The notes beneath the pieces were generated by a model. It worked only from the letters and a program-made list of their open reading frames with translations. It was not told the DNA's origin and searched no databases. From Aerococcus sp. (lineage in GTDB: Bacteria > Bacillota > Bacilli > Lactobacillales > Aerococcaceae): a stretch of 64,000 nt of DNA. Where the stretch lies: the NCBI GenBank assembly GCA_030528285.1, contig JAUMZE010000002.1, positions 156,850 through 220,849 of the forward strand. Direction: 5' to 3'. Shown here in pieces: positions 43,785 through 54,094 of the stretch. The translations under genes and the position numbers were made by a program. The first letter of the stretch is position 1, and every line of letters starts with the position of its first letter.

Positions 43785-43992
43785 GTGCTGAGACTCCTTT
43801 TCATTGGAATAGGCGTGAACGGATAGAGAGGAATCACTCCCTGAGTCACGCAGAAACAGCAAAAGGGGGTGCTGTTTCGCTTAGTTACCGCCATCTTAGC
43901 ATAAATCAGGGGTGGGGTGTGTTGAACGTACACAAGAATTCGTTTCCAAAATGATAATTTGGTGAAGGAGTTTTCTAATCACGTTAAAAATC

Positions 43993-44020
43993 TTGCTGAG
44001 AGAAAAGAAAGCGCTAAACT
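43993..44020 (+). promoter_or_regulatory. Cellobiose-type PTS promoter with cre-like site
   Basis: TTGCTG (43993-43998), a 16-base spacer and TAAACT (44015-44020) form the promoter. AGAAAGCGCTAAAC (44006-44019) resembles a cre site and overlaps the -10 box, implying CcpA repression. The rest of the 280-base intergenic stretch shows no gene. Confidence 0.6.
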
Positions 44021-44064
44021 AGAAACAGATTAAGAAAAGGCTTACATAAGTTTTAGGAGGATTT

Positions 44065-44382
44065 ATGATGAAGAATGCATTGATTATTTGTGCAGCAGGT
44101 ATGTCCAGTTCACTCGTGGCAAAGAAAGCGAGCGAGTACTTTGAAAAGAATGATGAAGAGATCCATGTTGATGCCACCACCATCTCCAAAGCACCAGATA
44201 TTATTGATGAAGACAAATACGATCTCTATTTGGTCTCACCACAAGCAAAGATGACCTTCGATAATATGAAAAAACGGGCAGATGCCTTGAATAAACCGAT
44301 CACCAACATTCCACCACAAGCATATGTTCCAATTCCAATGGGGATCGAAAAACTCGCAAAACTCGTTAAAGAAAACCTCTAA
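44065..44382 (+). CDS. PTS lactose/cellobiose-family IIB subunit
   Basis: The 105-residue protein has the phospho-cysteine in the P-loop ALIICAAGMSSSLVAKK (Cys9). It passes phosphate from IIA to the beta-glucoside bound by IIC. It is the first gene of a five-gene operon behind a cre-regulated promoter. AGGAGG precedes two adjacent ATGs. Confidence 0.93.
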   Translation: MMKNALIICAAGMSSSLVAKKASEYFEKNDEEIHVDATTISKAPDIIDEDKYDLYLVSPQAKMTFDNMKKRADALNKPITNIPPQAYVPIPMGIEKLAKLVKENL

Positions 44383-44411
44383 AGCCTCACCACAGAAAGT
44401 AGGGATGAAGG

Positions 44412-44744
44412 ATGGAATCAGAAAAAATCCAAGAAATTGCTTTTAACATTATTCTCTATTCTGGTAATGCGCGTTCCCTCACGCATGAAGCCTTCAATGC
44501 GATGGCAGAGGGAAACTACACCGAAGCCGATGAGAAACTAAAAGAAGCCAATGACGCGCTGAACCAAGCCCATAACTCACAAACAGGGCTATTGCAGGAA
44601 TATGCTAGTGGGGAAAAGATCGAAATGGAAGTCATCCTCGTACATGCACAGGATCATTTGATGACGACCATGACCCTCATGGAAATGGCAACGGAACTCA
44701 AACGTGTCTACCAGAAACTCGAACAGCTTGAACAGAAAGGATAG
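44412..44744 (+). CDS. PTS lactose/cellobiose-family IIA subunit
   Basis: The 110-residue helical protein (trimeric three-helix fold) has its active-site histidine His78 in ILVHAQDHLMT. It takes phosphate from HPr and gives it to IIB Cys9. The typical start IQEIAFNIILYSGNARSLTHEAF is present. It ends 8 bases before the small membrane protein gene. Confidence 0.93.
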   Translation: MESEKIQEIAFNIILYSGNARSLTHEAFNAMAEGNYTEADEKLKEANDALNQAHNSQTGLLQEYASGEKIEMEVILVHAQDHLMTTMTLMEMATELKRVYQKLEQLEQKG

Positions 44745-44752
44745 GATGCCTC

Positions 44753-45310
44753 ATGAAACGCCATCATAGTCAAGCAAAGAAAGCATCTAACGCCGAGGCT
44801 CCAACGCAACCGGCGCTGACGAATCGGCAAAAGATGCAGCTTCAGAATATGCGTTATCGGCGTTTTATGATGCTTCGTTACTGTTTAGCGATCTTCTTCT
44901 TCGCTAATATCACTTGGCTGTTGATGCAGTTGGCGCAGTCAAACGGGTTGATTTTTCTCCCAATCATCTTGATTAGCTTTAACTTGTTAGCGTTGATCGA
45001 TATGCAACGTAAAGCAAGCCGTCCCACTGCCCAAAGAGAACTCCGGTTGTCTTGGGTCAGTTACAGCCTCCTCTTACAGGCAGTGGTGGACTTGGTGTGG
45101 ACGGCAACTGTACTCTTCGTCCCACAGTGGGCAGATGGGTGGATTCCCATCTTTCTCATGATTCCAGCAGTAAAGGTCGTGTTGATTGTCCTCTTACTAG
45201 GGCTTTCGATCTATGCCTTGCTCGGGATTTTCAAGGTGAAGCGCATGGAAAAGAAGCAAGATCGTTGGTATCAGAGTGTGAAGAAGTTTGAAGAACAAAT
45301 GGGGGGATAG
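44753..45310 (+). CDS. Four-helix membrane protein inside the cellobiose-type PTS operon
   Basis: The 185-residue protein has a basic cytoplasmic N-terminus (MKRHHSQAKKASNAEAP) and four hydrophobic helices (around LAIFFFANITWLLMQL, LIFLPIILISFNLLALI, LLLQAVVDLVWTATVLFV and VVLIVLLLGLSIYALLGI). The end is charged (VKRMEKKQDRWYQSVKKFEEQ). It is not a known PTS subunit. It lies between IIA and IIC, two bases before IIC, so it is translated with them and may assist the transporter. I do not recognise the family. Confidence 0.75.
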   Translation: MKRHHSQAKKASNAEAPTQPALTNRQKMQLQNMRYRRFMMLRYCLAIFFFANITWLLMQLAQSNGLIFLPIILISFNLLALIDMQRKASRPTAQRELRLSWVSYSLLLQAVVDLVWTATVLFVPQWADGWIPIFLMIPAVKVVLIVLLLGLSIYALLGIFKVKRMEKKQDRWYQSVKKFEEQMGG

Positions 45311-45312
45311 GA

Positions 45313-46665
45313 ATGGAAAATAATAATAAATTTGTGGTGTGGATGGATAAAGCCATCATGCAGCCACTCGCAAAGTTCTCGCAGTTTAAGTTTGTGCGGG
45401 CAATTGCCAACACCGGGATGGCCGTTATTCCATTTACGATTGTTGGATCGATGTTTCTCGTGTTGTCTGTTATTCCAACCGTTGTACCAGCCTTACAAGG
45501 AGTGTATGACGCAACATTAGGGCGGATCGAGAATCTCTATATGATTGCGAACACCGCAACCATGGGGATTTTGTCTCTGTACTTCAATATTAGTTTAGGG
45601 TTTGAATTCACCAAGATTTATCATGAAGAAGAAAAACTCGACATGTCACCATTGAACGGGGCACTCCTCGGTTTAATGGCTTACTTCATGTGCATTCCGC
45701 AATTATTCATTAACGATGGGAAACTCGAACTCCTCAACACCATGACCGACGATATGAAAGTCGTGGATGGTTGGCAAATGTCCGGTGGGGTCGTTCGTCT
45801 CAGCACGAGTGGGATTTTCACTGCGATTATTATGGCAGTTTTAGCCGTTATGCTCTACCGTCTTTGTGTGAAGAACAAATGGACGATTAAGTTACCAGAC
45901 AGCGTACCAGAAGGGGTCGCAAACTCCTTTACCGCATTGATTCCAGCATTTGTGATTGCCTTTGTTGTATTGATTTTGAACGGGTTACTCTCATTAATTG
46001 GTTACGACGTGTTCACGATTGTTGCTGTACCATTCGGGTTCGTAACAAATTTGACGAGTTCCTTCATCGGGATTCTCGTGATCGAATTCTTGATCCAAGC
46101 GCTTTGGTTCGTTGGGGTGCATGGGGCAACGATTATTACTTCGATCATCCAACCAATTACTTTAGCAAACTTGGCAACGAATGCCGCTCATAAAACGGTG
46201 ATTCCATGGGCCGGTGAATTCAATAACTCCTTCGTTACAATCGGTGGGTCCGGGGCGACGTTACTGTTGTCATTCTGGATGGCTAACCGTGCGCGTTCCG
46301 AACAATTGAGTGCGATCGGTAAAGCTGAAGCCGTGCCAGCACTCTTCAATATTAATGAACCATTAATCTTCGGGTTGCCATTCCTCTACAATGTCGATTT
46401 GATGATTCCGTGGTTCCTCGCTCCAATGGCGTCCTCCGCAATTGGTTATTGGGCAATTAAATTGGGTGTTGTTCGTCCAGTAGTGGCTCAAATCGCATGG
46501 CCAACGCCAATTGGTCTCGGTGGTTTGATCAGTACCGGGGGCGACTGGAAAGGGTTCATCCTGGCGATTGTCTGCGCCGTGGTAGCCTTCCTGATTTACT
46601 ACCCATTCATCCGCAAATACGATAAGAAACTCGTAGCGCAGGAACAAGCAATGGCTGAAGAATAA
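45313..46665 (+). CDS. PTS lactose/cellobiose-family IIC subunit
   Basis: This 450-residue membrane protein of the EIIC-Lac/Cel family has VWMDKAIMQPLAKFSQFKFVRAIANTGMAVIPFTIVGSMFLVL at the start and WFVGVHGATIITSIIQP. The INEPLIFGLPFLYN segment carries the family's conserved Asn-Glu. It transports beta-glucosides such as cellobiose while IIB phosphorylates them. GGGGGGATAGGA precedes the ATG. A 6-phospho-beta-glucosidase gene follows. Confidence 0.95.
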   Translation: MENNNKFVVWMDKAIMQPLAKFSQFKFVRAIANTGMAVIPFTIVGSMFLVLSVIPTVVPALQGVYDATLGRIENLYMIANTATMGILSLYFNISLGFEFTKIYHEEEKLDMSPLNGALLGLMAYFMCIPQLFINDGKLELLNTMTDDMKVVDGWQMSGGVVRLSTSGIFTAIIMAVLAVMLYRLCVKNKWTIKLPDSVPEGVANSFTALIPAFVIAFVVLILNGLLSLIGYDVFTIVAVPFGFVTNLTSSFIGILVIEFLIQALWFVGVHGATIITSIIQPITLANLATNAAHKTVIPWAGEFNNSFVTIGGSGATLLLSFWMANRARSEQLSAIGKAEAVPALFNINEPLIFGLPFLYNVDLMIPWFLAPMASSAIGYWAIKLGVVRPVVAQIAWPTPIGLGGLISTGGDWKGFILAIVCAVVAFLIYYPFIRKYDKKLVAQEQAMAEE

Positions 46666-46696
46666 GTCGTTAGTAACTGAGATTAAGGACAGGTAA

Positions 46697-48145
<1,449 letters not shown>

Positions 48146-48166
48146 GAGCGAGTGATTCGCATTCAA

Positions 48167-48196
48167 AAGTCAGGGTAAAAATCCCCTGGCTTTTTT
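48167..48196 (+). terminator. Terminator after the GH1 gene
   Basis: AAGTCAGGG/CCCTGGCTT with one wobble and an 8-base loop is followed by TTTTTT. Confidence 0.8.
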
Positions 48197-48252
48197 GTGT
48201 GGGAAGAGGGGACTATCACTCACTATTTTAAAATACTAAGGTCAAAAACTTA

Positions 48253-48281
48253 TTGAGCAGGATGTCGGCCAACTGTATAAA
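48253..48281 (+). promoter_or_regulatory. Promoter of the deoxynucleoside kinase gene
   Basis: TTGAGC (48253-48258), a 17-base spacer and TATAAA (48276-48281) give a 5' UTR of about 155 bases. Confidence 0.65.
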
Positions 48282-48373
48282 AATAGGATGTGCTTACAAG
48301 ATGTGGCGCAGTGGAATGAGCGTTGACCGCCATATAGTGGGGTGATAAAATGGTCGGTAGAATTTTACAGCCG

Positions 48374-48414
48374 GTAGCTCGAAGGTCCCACAACAGAGGG
48401 ATTGATTGAGCTAC
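48374..48414 (+). other. Leader hairpin before the deoxynucleoside kinase gene
   Basis: GTAGCTC (48374-48380) pairs with GAGCTAC (48408-48414), and an inner GGTCCC can pair with GGGATT-type sequence. It lies 30 bases before the start codon and could affect translation. No known riboswitch is recognised. Confidence 0.35.
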
Positions 48415-48445
48415 GTGCGTCAAGCAAAGCGGGGGGATTATTATT

Positions 48446-49093
48446 GTGATCATATTTGCAGGTGTCATTGGTGCCGGTAAAACGACCTATGCCAAACGTT
48501 TAGCCGAAACCTTAGGAAGTCGGGTGTTTCTTGAAGAGGTGGATGATACACCCATCCTTACCAAATACTATGAAGACGCCAAACGCTATGCCTTTTCGCT
48601 GCAGATTCATTTCCTCAATAAACGCTTTGAATTGATCAAGGAAGCGTTCAACGAGAATGATACGGTGCTGGATCGCTCCATTTATGAAGATCAGGTTTTT
48701 GCTTGGGCGAACATGAAGAACGGGAATATCTCGCCGGAAGAATGGCAGATTTATACTGATTTATTGGATAATATGATGGAAGAACTCGAAGGCACGCCGA
48801 AAAAAGCGCCGGACCTCCTCATTTATCTCGATGTGTCATTTGAACATGAGCTCGCCAACATCAAGAAGCGTGGGCGTAAATTTGAGCAGATCGAAACAGA
48901 TACCACGCTCCTCACCTACTATAAACAGCTCTATGATCAATATCAGGACTGGATCAATCACTATGACGCCTCTGAAGTTCTCAAAATCCCAGCTGACCAA
49001 TATGACATCTTTAACCCTAATGATTGGGAATCGGTCTATGGGATGATTCAGGAACGAATGGACGCATTAAATCCAGCCGCCATCTTAGCGTAA
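48446..49093 (+). CDS. Deoxynucleoside kinase (dAK/dGK type)
   Basis: The 215-residue protein has a P-loop IFAGVIGAGKTTYAKRL, the substrate-binding motif TVLDRSIYEDQVFAWAN (the DRS stretch), and an arginine-rich lid IKKRGRKFEQIE. It phosphorylates deoxyadenosine, deoxyguanosine or deoxycytidine with ATP for nucleotide salvage, which is important in lactobacilli. The GTG at 48446 fits the family N-terminus. The ribosome site GGGGGG lies rather far upstream (about 12 bases). Confidence 0.9.
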   Translation: MIIFAGVIGAGKTTYAKRLAETLGSRVFLEEVDDTPILTKYYEDAKRYAFSLQIHFLNKRFELIKEAFNENDTVLDRSIYEDQVFAWANMKNGNISPEEWQIYTDLLDNMMEELEGTPKKAPDLLIYLDVSFEHELANIKKRGRKFEQIETDTTLLTYYKQLYDQYQDWINHYDASEVLKIPADQYDIFNPNDWESVYGMIQERMDALNPAAILA

Positions 49094-49234
49094 AATCTCG
49101 ACCTGCTTTTATGCGGGGCTTTTATATTTGTAGGTTGCTGGAAGTGTCTCTCTGTTGAACCGTTTCCTTTGCTTTTGAAGTGATTTCTCCCTACACTGGT
49201 AATTAGTAAGGAATCGGCACAAGGAGGAATTATA

Positions 49235-49882
49235 ATGAAAGTACTCGTCATTGGGGCACACGGGAAAGTCGGTCAGCGTGTAATGAAGGCAATGCAGGCG
49301 GATAATCGTTATGAACCGGTCGCATTTGTCAGGAAACAAGAGCAGGTTGATGAATACAAAGACTTAGGGATGAATGGGCGTCTTGGCAATCTGTTCGGGA
49401 CAGTGGATGAAATCAAGGAAACCATGGACGGGGTGGACGCTGTGGTGTTCAGTGCCGGCGCTGGTGGATCGAGTGACGCGAATACGATTCTGGTCGATCT
49501 CGACGGTGCTGTGAAAACCATGGAAGCAGCTGAGCAACTGGGGATCCACCGTTTCATCATGGTGAGTGCATATGGGGCAGGTGAACGTGAGCGTTGGTCC
49601 AAATCGATCATTCCGTACTACGCCACTAAGATGTATGCGGATCGTGAACTGATGCGGACGGATCTCGACTATACCATCTTGCGTCCAGGACATCTCGGAG
49701 ATGACGAGGGCACCGGTAAAATTCAACTGGTGACCTCAGAAACAGGGGAACCGGATGATTATACGACACAGCGCGATGATGTGTGTGAAACCATCCTCAC
49801 CGTACTTCCTAAAAAGAGCACCTATCGCCAGGTTTATGAATTTGTGTCGGGGGAAACGCCAATTACAGATGTCTTCGAATAG
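49235..49882 (+). CDS. NAD(P)-binding SDR-like protein, YhfK/YwnB type
   Basis: This 215-residue atypical short-chain dehydrogenase has a Rossmann motif VLVIGAHGKVGQRVMKAM and an active-site-like stretch MVSAYGAGERERW. YATKMYADRELM holds the Tyr-x3-Lys-type region, here Y-A-T-K, and YTILRPGHLGDDEGTGKI is also present. Relatives are NAD(P)H-dependent reductases or flavin reductase-like proteins without clear substrate. AAGGAGGAA precedes the ATG. It is transcribed alone, and the alaS leader promoter follows. Confidence 0.85.
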   Translation: MKVLVIGAHGKVGQRVMKAMQADNRYEPVAFVRKQEQVDEYKDLGMNGRLGNLFGTVDEIKETMDGVDAVVFSAGAGGSSDANTILVDLDGAVKTMEAAEQLGIHRFIMVSAYGAGERERWSKSIIPYYATKMYADRELMRTDLDYTILRPGHLGDDEGTGKIQLVTSETGEPDDYTTQRDDVCETILTVLPKKSTYRQVYEFVSGETPITDVFE

Positions 49883-49912
49883 GCGTTTTTAGCCGGATAT
49901 TAGCGAGAACGA

Positions 49913-49941
49913 TTGACGGATACCGATTCCTTGATTATAAT
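49913..49941 (+). promoter_or_regulatory. alaS promoter
   Basis: TTGACG (49913-49918), a 17-base spacer and a perfect TATAAT (49936-49941) lie directly before the T-box leader. Confidence 0.85.
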
Positions 49942-49949
49942 TTGAGAGA

Positions 49950-50160
49950 CTGTAGAAGGACATAACAAGCCTCAAACAGCGAGGGTGGTTGGTGTGAGCA
50001 CCCATTCGGCGATGTTGCTCCCTTCTAGACAGATGAGTGAAAACTGATCGGTGTTCCCGTTATCGAACAATCTTAAGAGGTAATATCAAACACGATGATG
50101 TTGCAAGTAAGGTGGTACCGCGCCATGCGTCCTTACAAGCAAGATGATCGTGTTTTTCAT
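49950..50160 (+). promoter_or_regulatory. T-box riboswitch, alanine-specific, before alaS
   Basis: The T-box sequence AAGGTGGTACCGCG is at 50109-50122. The basal part of stem I is CTGTAGAAGG paired with CCTTCTAGACAG. The specifier is most likely GCT (50017-50019), an alanine codon in the internal loop. The terminator pairs AACACGATGATGTTGCAAG... (50089-50112) with ...CAAGCAAGATGATCGTGTT (50131-50157) plus a T run. Uncharged tRNA-Ala binding would allow read-through into alaS. Confidence 0.93.
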
Positions 50161-50172
50161 TTGGAGGTATTT

Positions 50173-52827
50173 ATGGAAGCATTAACGAGTCAAGAAATCC
50201 GTACATTATGGTTAAAGTTCTGGGAATCAAAGGGGCACAACATTGTTAAAAGTGCCTCGCTCGTCCCACACAATGATCCAACGTTACTCTGGATCAACTC
50301 CGGGGTGGCAGCCATCAAGCACTATCTCGATGGGTCGGAGGTGCCAGAGAATCCGCGCATTGCCAACGTCCAGAAATGTATCCGGACCAACGATATTGAT
50401 AATGTTGGGCACACTGCACGTCACCAAACGCTCTTTGAAATGCTCGGAAATTGGTCAATTGGGGACTACTTCAAGGCAGAGATGCTTCCATGGGCGTGGG
50501 AATTTCTGACGGGTGAAGAGTGGCTGCACCTAGACCCGAGTCGTCTCTACATGACGTACTACCCAGATGATGTAGATACGCACCGCTACTGGCAGGAAGC
50601 AACCGGTCTGTCTGAGGAGCATTTCATTCCGCTCGAAGATAATATTTGGGATTTAGGCGCTGGTCCAAGTGGTCCGGACACGGAGATTTTTTTCGATCGC
50701 GGGGAAAAATTCCAAAATCTCCCAGATGACGATCCGGAAATGTATCCAGGGGGCGAGAATGAACGTTACCTAGAAATCTGGAATATCGTTTTTTCTCAGT
50801 GGAACCACATGCCGGATGACACCTATGAAGATCTCAAGCATAAAAACATCGATACTGGGATGGGGCTGGAACGGATGGCGAGTGTCATGCAGGAAACCCC
50901 AACCAACTTCGAAACAGACCTCTTTATGCCGATTATCCATGCGATTGAAGCCCTCAGTGACAATATACATTATGGTGACGATCCAAAAACCGATGTCTCC
51001 TTCAAGGTGATTGCGGACCACGCTCGGGCAGTGAGCTTTGCGATTGGGGACGACGCCTTGCCATCCAATGAAGGACGCGGATATGTATTGCGTCGTCTGT
51101 TGCGTCGGGGAGTGATGCATGGACGTAAATTGGGTATTCAACGCACTTTCTTAGCGGATTTATTGCCGATCATCATTGATTCAATGGGGGAAGCTTATCC
51201 AGAAATTGTGACCCACCGCGATGTGATTCGCCAAGTGCTCACCCGTGAAGAAGAACGCTTCCAAGCAACCATTGAAGATGGCGAGAAGATCTTGATGGAA
51301 AAAATGGATCGTCTAAAAGCAGAAGGTCAAAACGAACTCCCAGGGGGTGAAGCCTTCCAGTTGTTCGATACATATGGTTTCCCACTCGAACTCACCGAGG
51401 AAATGCTCCGCGATGAAGGTTTCAGTGTGGACCAAGCTGGTTTTAATGAAGCGATGCAAGCGCAGAAAGAACGCGCACGGGCTGCTCGGAAGAAGATGGG
51501 CGGTTTAGCGGTACAGTCGACCGTGCTCGGAGAAATCGATGTGCCGAGTGTCTTCGTTGGTTATACAGAGGATACTTCCGATGCAACGATCAACGCGCTC
51601 GTTCATGAGGATCAACTGGTGCAAGAGGTGCCAGCTGATACGGTGGTTTACCTCGTGACGGACAAAACCCCATTCTACGGCGAACGCGGGGGGCAAGTGG
51701 GGGATACCGGTATGATCTACAATGACAACGGTGATCTCGTGGGCCGCGTGATCGATACCCAACATGCGCCAAATGATCAGCCACTCCATGAGGTCGAAAC
51801 TCTCCAGCCATTGACAGTCGGGCAAACCGTTCGCCTCGTTGTGGATAGTGAGCGCCGTCGTTTGATCAAGAAGAACCATACTGCGACCCACATGCTCCAC
51901 CAAGCTTTGAAAGAAGTGCTTGGCGACAATGTTAACCAGGCAGGATCCTTGTTAGATGATCACTATCTGCGCTTTGACTTTACGTATTTCGGTCAGGTGA
52001 GTGCAGAAGAACTCCAAAAAGTGGAAGACATCGTGAATACCCAGATTTTGAATGAACGCCCAGTAACCACGACGCTCACCACAGTGGAAGAAGCCAAAGC
52101 CAAACATGCGATGGCGTTGTTCGGGAATAAATACGATAAACTCGGTGAAAATGTCCGTCTCGTGAATATCGATCATTGGTCGCTCGAACTCTGCGGAGGA
52201 ACGCACGTGAAGAATACCGCAGAAATCGGCCTCTTTGTGATTACCCAGGAAACCAGTGTCGGGTCCGGAGTACGGCGGATCGAAGCGCTCACCTCTAAAG
52301 CAGCCATCAACTACTACCAGAAACGCACTCAGCTGTTGCAACAAATCGCCACAGAGGTCAAAGCGTCTCAAGTTAGTGACATCCTGCCACGCTTAGAACA
52401 ACAGGATCAGCAGTTGAAGGCGTTGGAACGTGAAGTGGAGTCCCTCCACCAAAAAGCTAACCATCAAGCAGCGAACCAATTACTGGAAGACGTGAAGCGT
52501 GCGGGCCATTATCAATACATTGCGGCCTCCTTACCAAACCGCACAATGGATGATCTACGTCACGTGGCAGACGAATGGAAACAGCGGGAGGCATCGGATG
52601 TCCTCGTATTGGCAACGGCGAATGATGACAAAGCGAATCTGCTGGTTGCGGTGAAACCATCTGCAGTGACATCTGGCCTCAAAGCGGGCGACTTGATTAA
52701 ACCGTTAGCGAAACGTGTCGGCGGTGGCGGTGGAGGCCGTCCAGATATGGCTCAAGCCGGTGGGAAAAATCCAGCAGGCATTCCAGACGCGTTAGCACTT
52801 GTTGAAGAATTGTTACAGGAGGGTTAA
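50173..52827 (+). CDS. alaS: Alanyl-tRNA synthetase
   Basis: The 884-residue class II synthetase has motif 1-2 regions (FWESKGHNIVKSASLVPHNDPTLLWINSGV, RIANVQKCIRTNDI) and motif 3 near DHARAVSFAIGDDALPSNEGRGYVLRRLLRR. The editing domain is HTATHMLHQALKE with CGGTHV (zinc-binding), and the C-Ala domain ends in GGGGGGRPDMAQAGG. It charges tRNA-Ala. ATG 50173 is chosen because GGAGG lies 7 bases upstream and earlier in-frame codons fall inside the T-box terminator. It is controlled by the upstream T-box. Confidence 0.97.
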   Translation: MEALTSQEIRTLWLKFWESKGHNIVKSASLVPHNDPTLLWINSGVAAIKHYLDGSEVPENPRIANVQKCIRTNDIDNVGHTARHQTLFEMLGNWSIGDYFKAEMLPWAWEFLTGEEWLHLDPSRLYMTYYPDDVDTHRYWQEATGLSEEHFIPLEDNIWDLGAGPSGPDTEIFFDRGEKFQNLPDDDPEMYPGGENERYLEIWNIVFSQWNHMPDDTYEDLKHKNIDTGMGLERMASVMQETPTNFETDLFMPIIHAIEALSDNIHYGDDPKTDVSFKVIADHARAVSFAIGDDALPSNEGRGYVLRRLLRRGVMHGRKLGIQRTFLADLLPIIIDSMGEAYPEIVTHRDVIRQVLTREEERFQATIEDGEKILMEKMDRLKAEGQNELPGGEAFQLFDTYGFPLELTEEMLRDEGFSVDQAGFNEAMQAQKERARAARKKMGGLAVQSTVLGEIDVPSVFVGYTEDTSDATINALVHEDQLVQEVPADTVVYLVTDKTPFYGERGGQVGDTGMIYNDNGDLVGRVIDTQHAPNDQPLHEVETLQPLTVGQTVRLVVDSERRRLIKKNHTATHMLHQALKEVLGDNVNQAGSLLDDHYLRFDFTYFGQVSAEELQKVEDIVNTQILNERPVTTTLTTVEEAKAKHAMALFGNKYDKLGENVRLVNIDHWSLELCGGTHVKNTAEIGLFVITQETSVGSGVRRIEALTSKAAINYYQKRTQLLQQIATEVKASQVSDILPRLEQQDQQLKALEREVESLHQKANHQAANQLLEDVKRAGHYQYIAASLPNRTMDDLRHVADEWKQREASDVLVLATANDDKANLLVAVKPSAVTSGLKAGDLIKPLAKRVGGGGGGRPDMAQAGGKNPAGIPDALALVEELLQEG

Positions 52828-52853
52828 ATTTCTGTGATTCCATTCCCCCTGAG

Positions 52854-52882
52854 TTGTGAGTGCTTTCTATTTTCGATATAAT
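52854..52882 (+). promoter_or_regulatory. Promoter of the ireB-ruvX operon
   Basis: TTGTGA (52854-52859), a 17-base spacer and TATAAT (52877-52882) lie 40 bases before ireB. Confidence 0.8.
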
Positions 52883-52921
52883 ACGTTCAAACTAATGTCT
52901 TTTTAACACGGAGGTGCTAGC

Positions 52922-53182
52922 ATGAGTGCTAAGGACGAAACCGTTCTGTTTCATTTTGACGATAACAATGAAAAAGACGTCAAAGAAACGTTAGAAATTG
53001 TCTATGATGCGTTGGTCGACAAAGGCTACAATCCTATCAACCAAATCGTTGGATACTTACTTTCAGGGGATCCTGCCTACATTCCTCGTCATAACCACGC
53101 ACGGAATCTGATTCGTTACCATGAACGTGACGAAATTTTAGAGGAATTGATCCGCAGCTACATGGAACGGTCCGGTCGTTAA
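52922..53182 (+). CDS. ireB: IreB family regulatory protein (UPF0297)
   Basis: The 86-residue protein has [55 protein letters not shown], the near-invariant IreB/YrzL sequence. In enterococci IreB is a phosphorylation target of the Ser/Thr kinase IreK and affects cephalosporin resistance. GGAGG precedes the ATG. The stop overlaps the ruvX start by one base, as in most Firmicutes. Confidence 0.95.
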   Translation: MSAKDETVLFHFDDNNEKDVKETLEIVYDALVDKGYNPINQIVGYLLSGDPAYIPRHNHARNLIRYHERDEILEELIRSYMERSGR

Positions 53183-53598
53183 TGCGAACGATGGGGCTCG
53201 ATGTCGGATCCAAGACAGTCGGTGTGGCTGTGAGTGATCCGTTGGGGTGGACAGCACAGGGTGTTGAAATTATTCCAATTAACGAGGCGAAGGAAGTATT
53301 CGGTCTCGAACGTTTAGGCGAATTGATCCAGGAATATCAGGTCAACAAGATCGTGATTGGTCTTCCCAAAAATATGAATAACACGGAAGGTCCGCGGGCA
53401 GAAGCGTCTCGTCATTATGGTGAATTAGTGACGGAGCAGTTCGATATCATGGTGGATTTCCAGGATGAACGCTTGACGACGGTTCAGGCGGAGCGCATGT
53501 TGATTGAACGTGCCGATGTCAGCCGCAACAAACGCAAGAAAGTTATCGATAAGTTGGCAGCGGTATTGATCCTGCAGAATTACTTGGATCGTCAATAG
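53182..53598 (+). CDS. ruvX: RNase H-fold YqgF/RuvX, rRNA processing / putative Holliday-junction nuclease
   Basis: The 138-residue RNase H-like protein has the catalytic Asp in [19 protein letters not shown], a Glu-containing strand [19 protein letters not shown], and [15 protein letters not shown]. Family members act in 16S rRNA 5' processing, and a Holliday-junction role has been proposed. The order ireB-ruvX-DUF1292 is conserved. ATG 53182 overlaps the ireB stop. Confidence 0.95.
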   Translation: MRTMGLDVGSKTVGVAVSDPLGWTAQGVEIIPINEAKEVFGLERLGELIQEYQVNKIVIGLPKNMNNTEGPRAEASRHYGELVTEQFDIMVDFQDERLTTVQAERMLIERADVSRNKRKKVIDKLAAVLILQNYLDRQ

Positions 53599-53650
53599 TG
53601 AATCACAAATGGCTGGTAGAGACTTCAGCCGTGCAGTAAAGGAGTCGAGT

Positions 53651-53944
53651 ATGAGCGAAGTAAATGATGAAAACTTAATCACCCTCATTGATGAAGAAGG
53701 AAACGAAACCCTCTATGAAATTCTGTTCACCTTCCACTCTGATGATTATAATCGTTCTTATGTTTTATTAGTGCCAGCAGAAACCAACGATAATGAAGAA
53801 GTGATCGTGGAAGCTTATGCTTATACTGAACAAGAAGACAGCGACGATTTTGGTGAATTAGAAGAGATCGAGAGCGACGAAGAGTGGGATATGGTGGAAG
53901 AGGTATTAGGCACCTATCTTGCTGACGAAAACTTAAACGACTAA
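53651..53944 (+). CDS. DUF1292 family protein (YrzB)
   Basis: The 97-residue acidic protein starts MSEVNDENLITLIDEEGNETLYEILFTFHSDDYNRSYVLLVP and continues with an Asp/Glu-rich second half, typical of DUF1292. Function is unknown. ATG 53651 is chosen because AAAGGAG lies about 8 bases upstream. It is the last gene of the ireB-ruvX operon and is followed by a terminator. Confidence 0.92.
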   Translation: MSEVNDENLITLIDEEGNETLYEILFTFHSDDYNRSYVLLVPAETNDNEEVIVEAYAYTEQEDSDDFGELEEIESDEEWDMVEEVLGTYLADENLND

Positions 53945-53962
53945 CCGAGGAATGGTTAGAAA

Positions 53963-54005
53963 GAAAAGGGACGATTAGAGACTCATTGTCCCTTTCTTTT
54001 TCTTA
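53963..54005 (+). terminator. Terminator after DUF1292
   Basis: AAAGGGAC/GTCCCTTT with a 15-base loop is followed by CTTTTTC. Confidence 0.8.
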
Positions 54006-54094
54006 ATGGCAAGACGTTCTTCTAATAAGTAAGCAAAACGGAAGAAGCTGGTTAAATCTATGAAGAACGAAGACGAAGGAGGTAGGCGAAAGAT

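Noticed and set aside
51952..52371. 139-codon frame antisense to alaS
   Set aside because: Opposes the conserved editing domain; no independent support.
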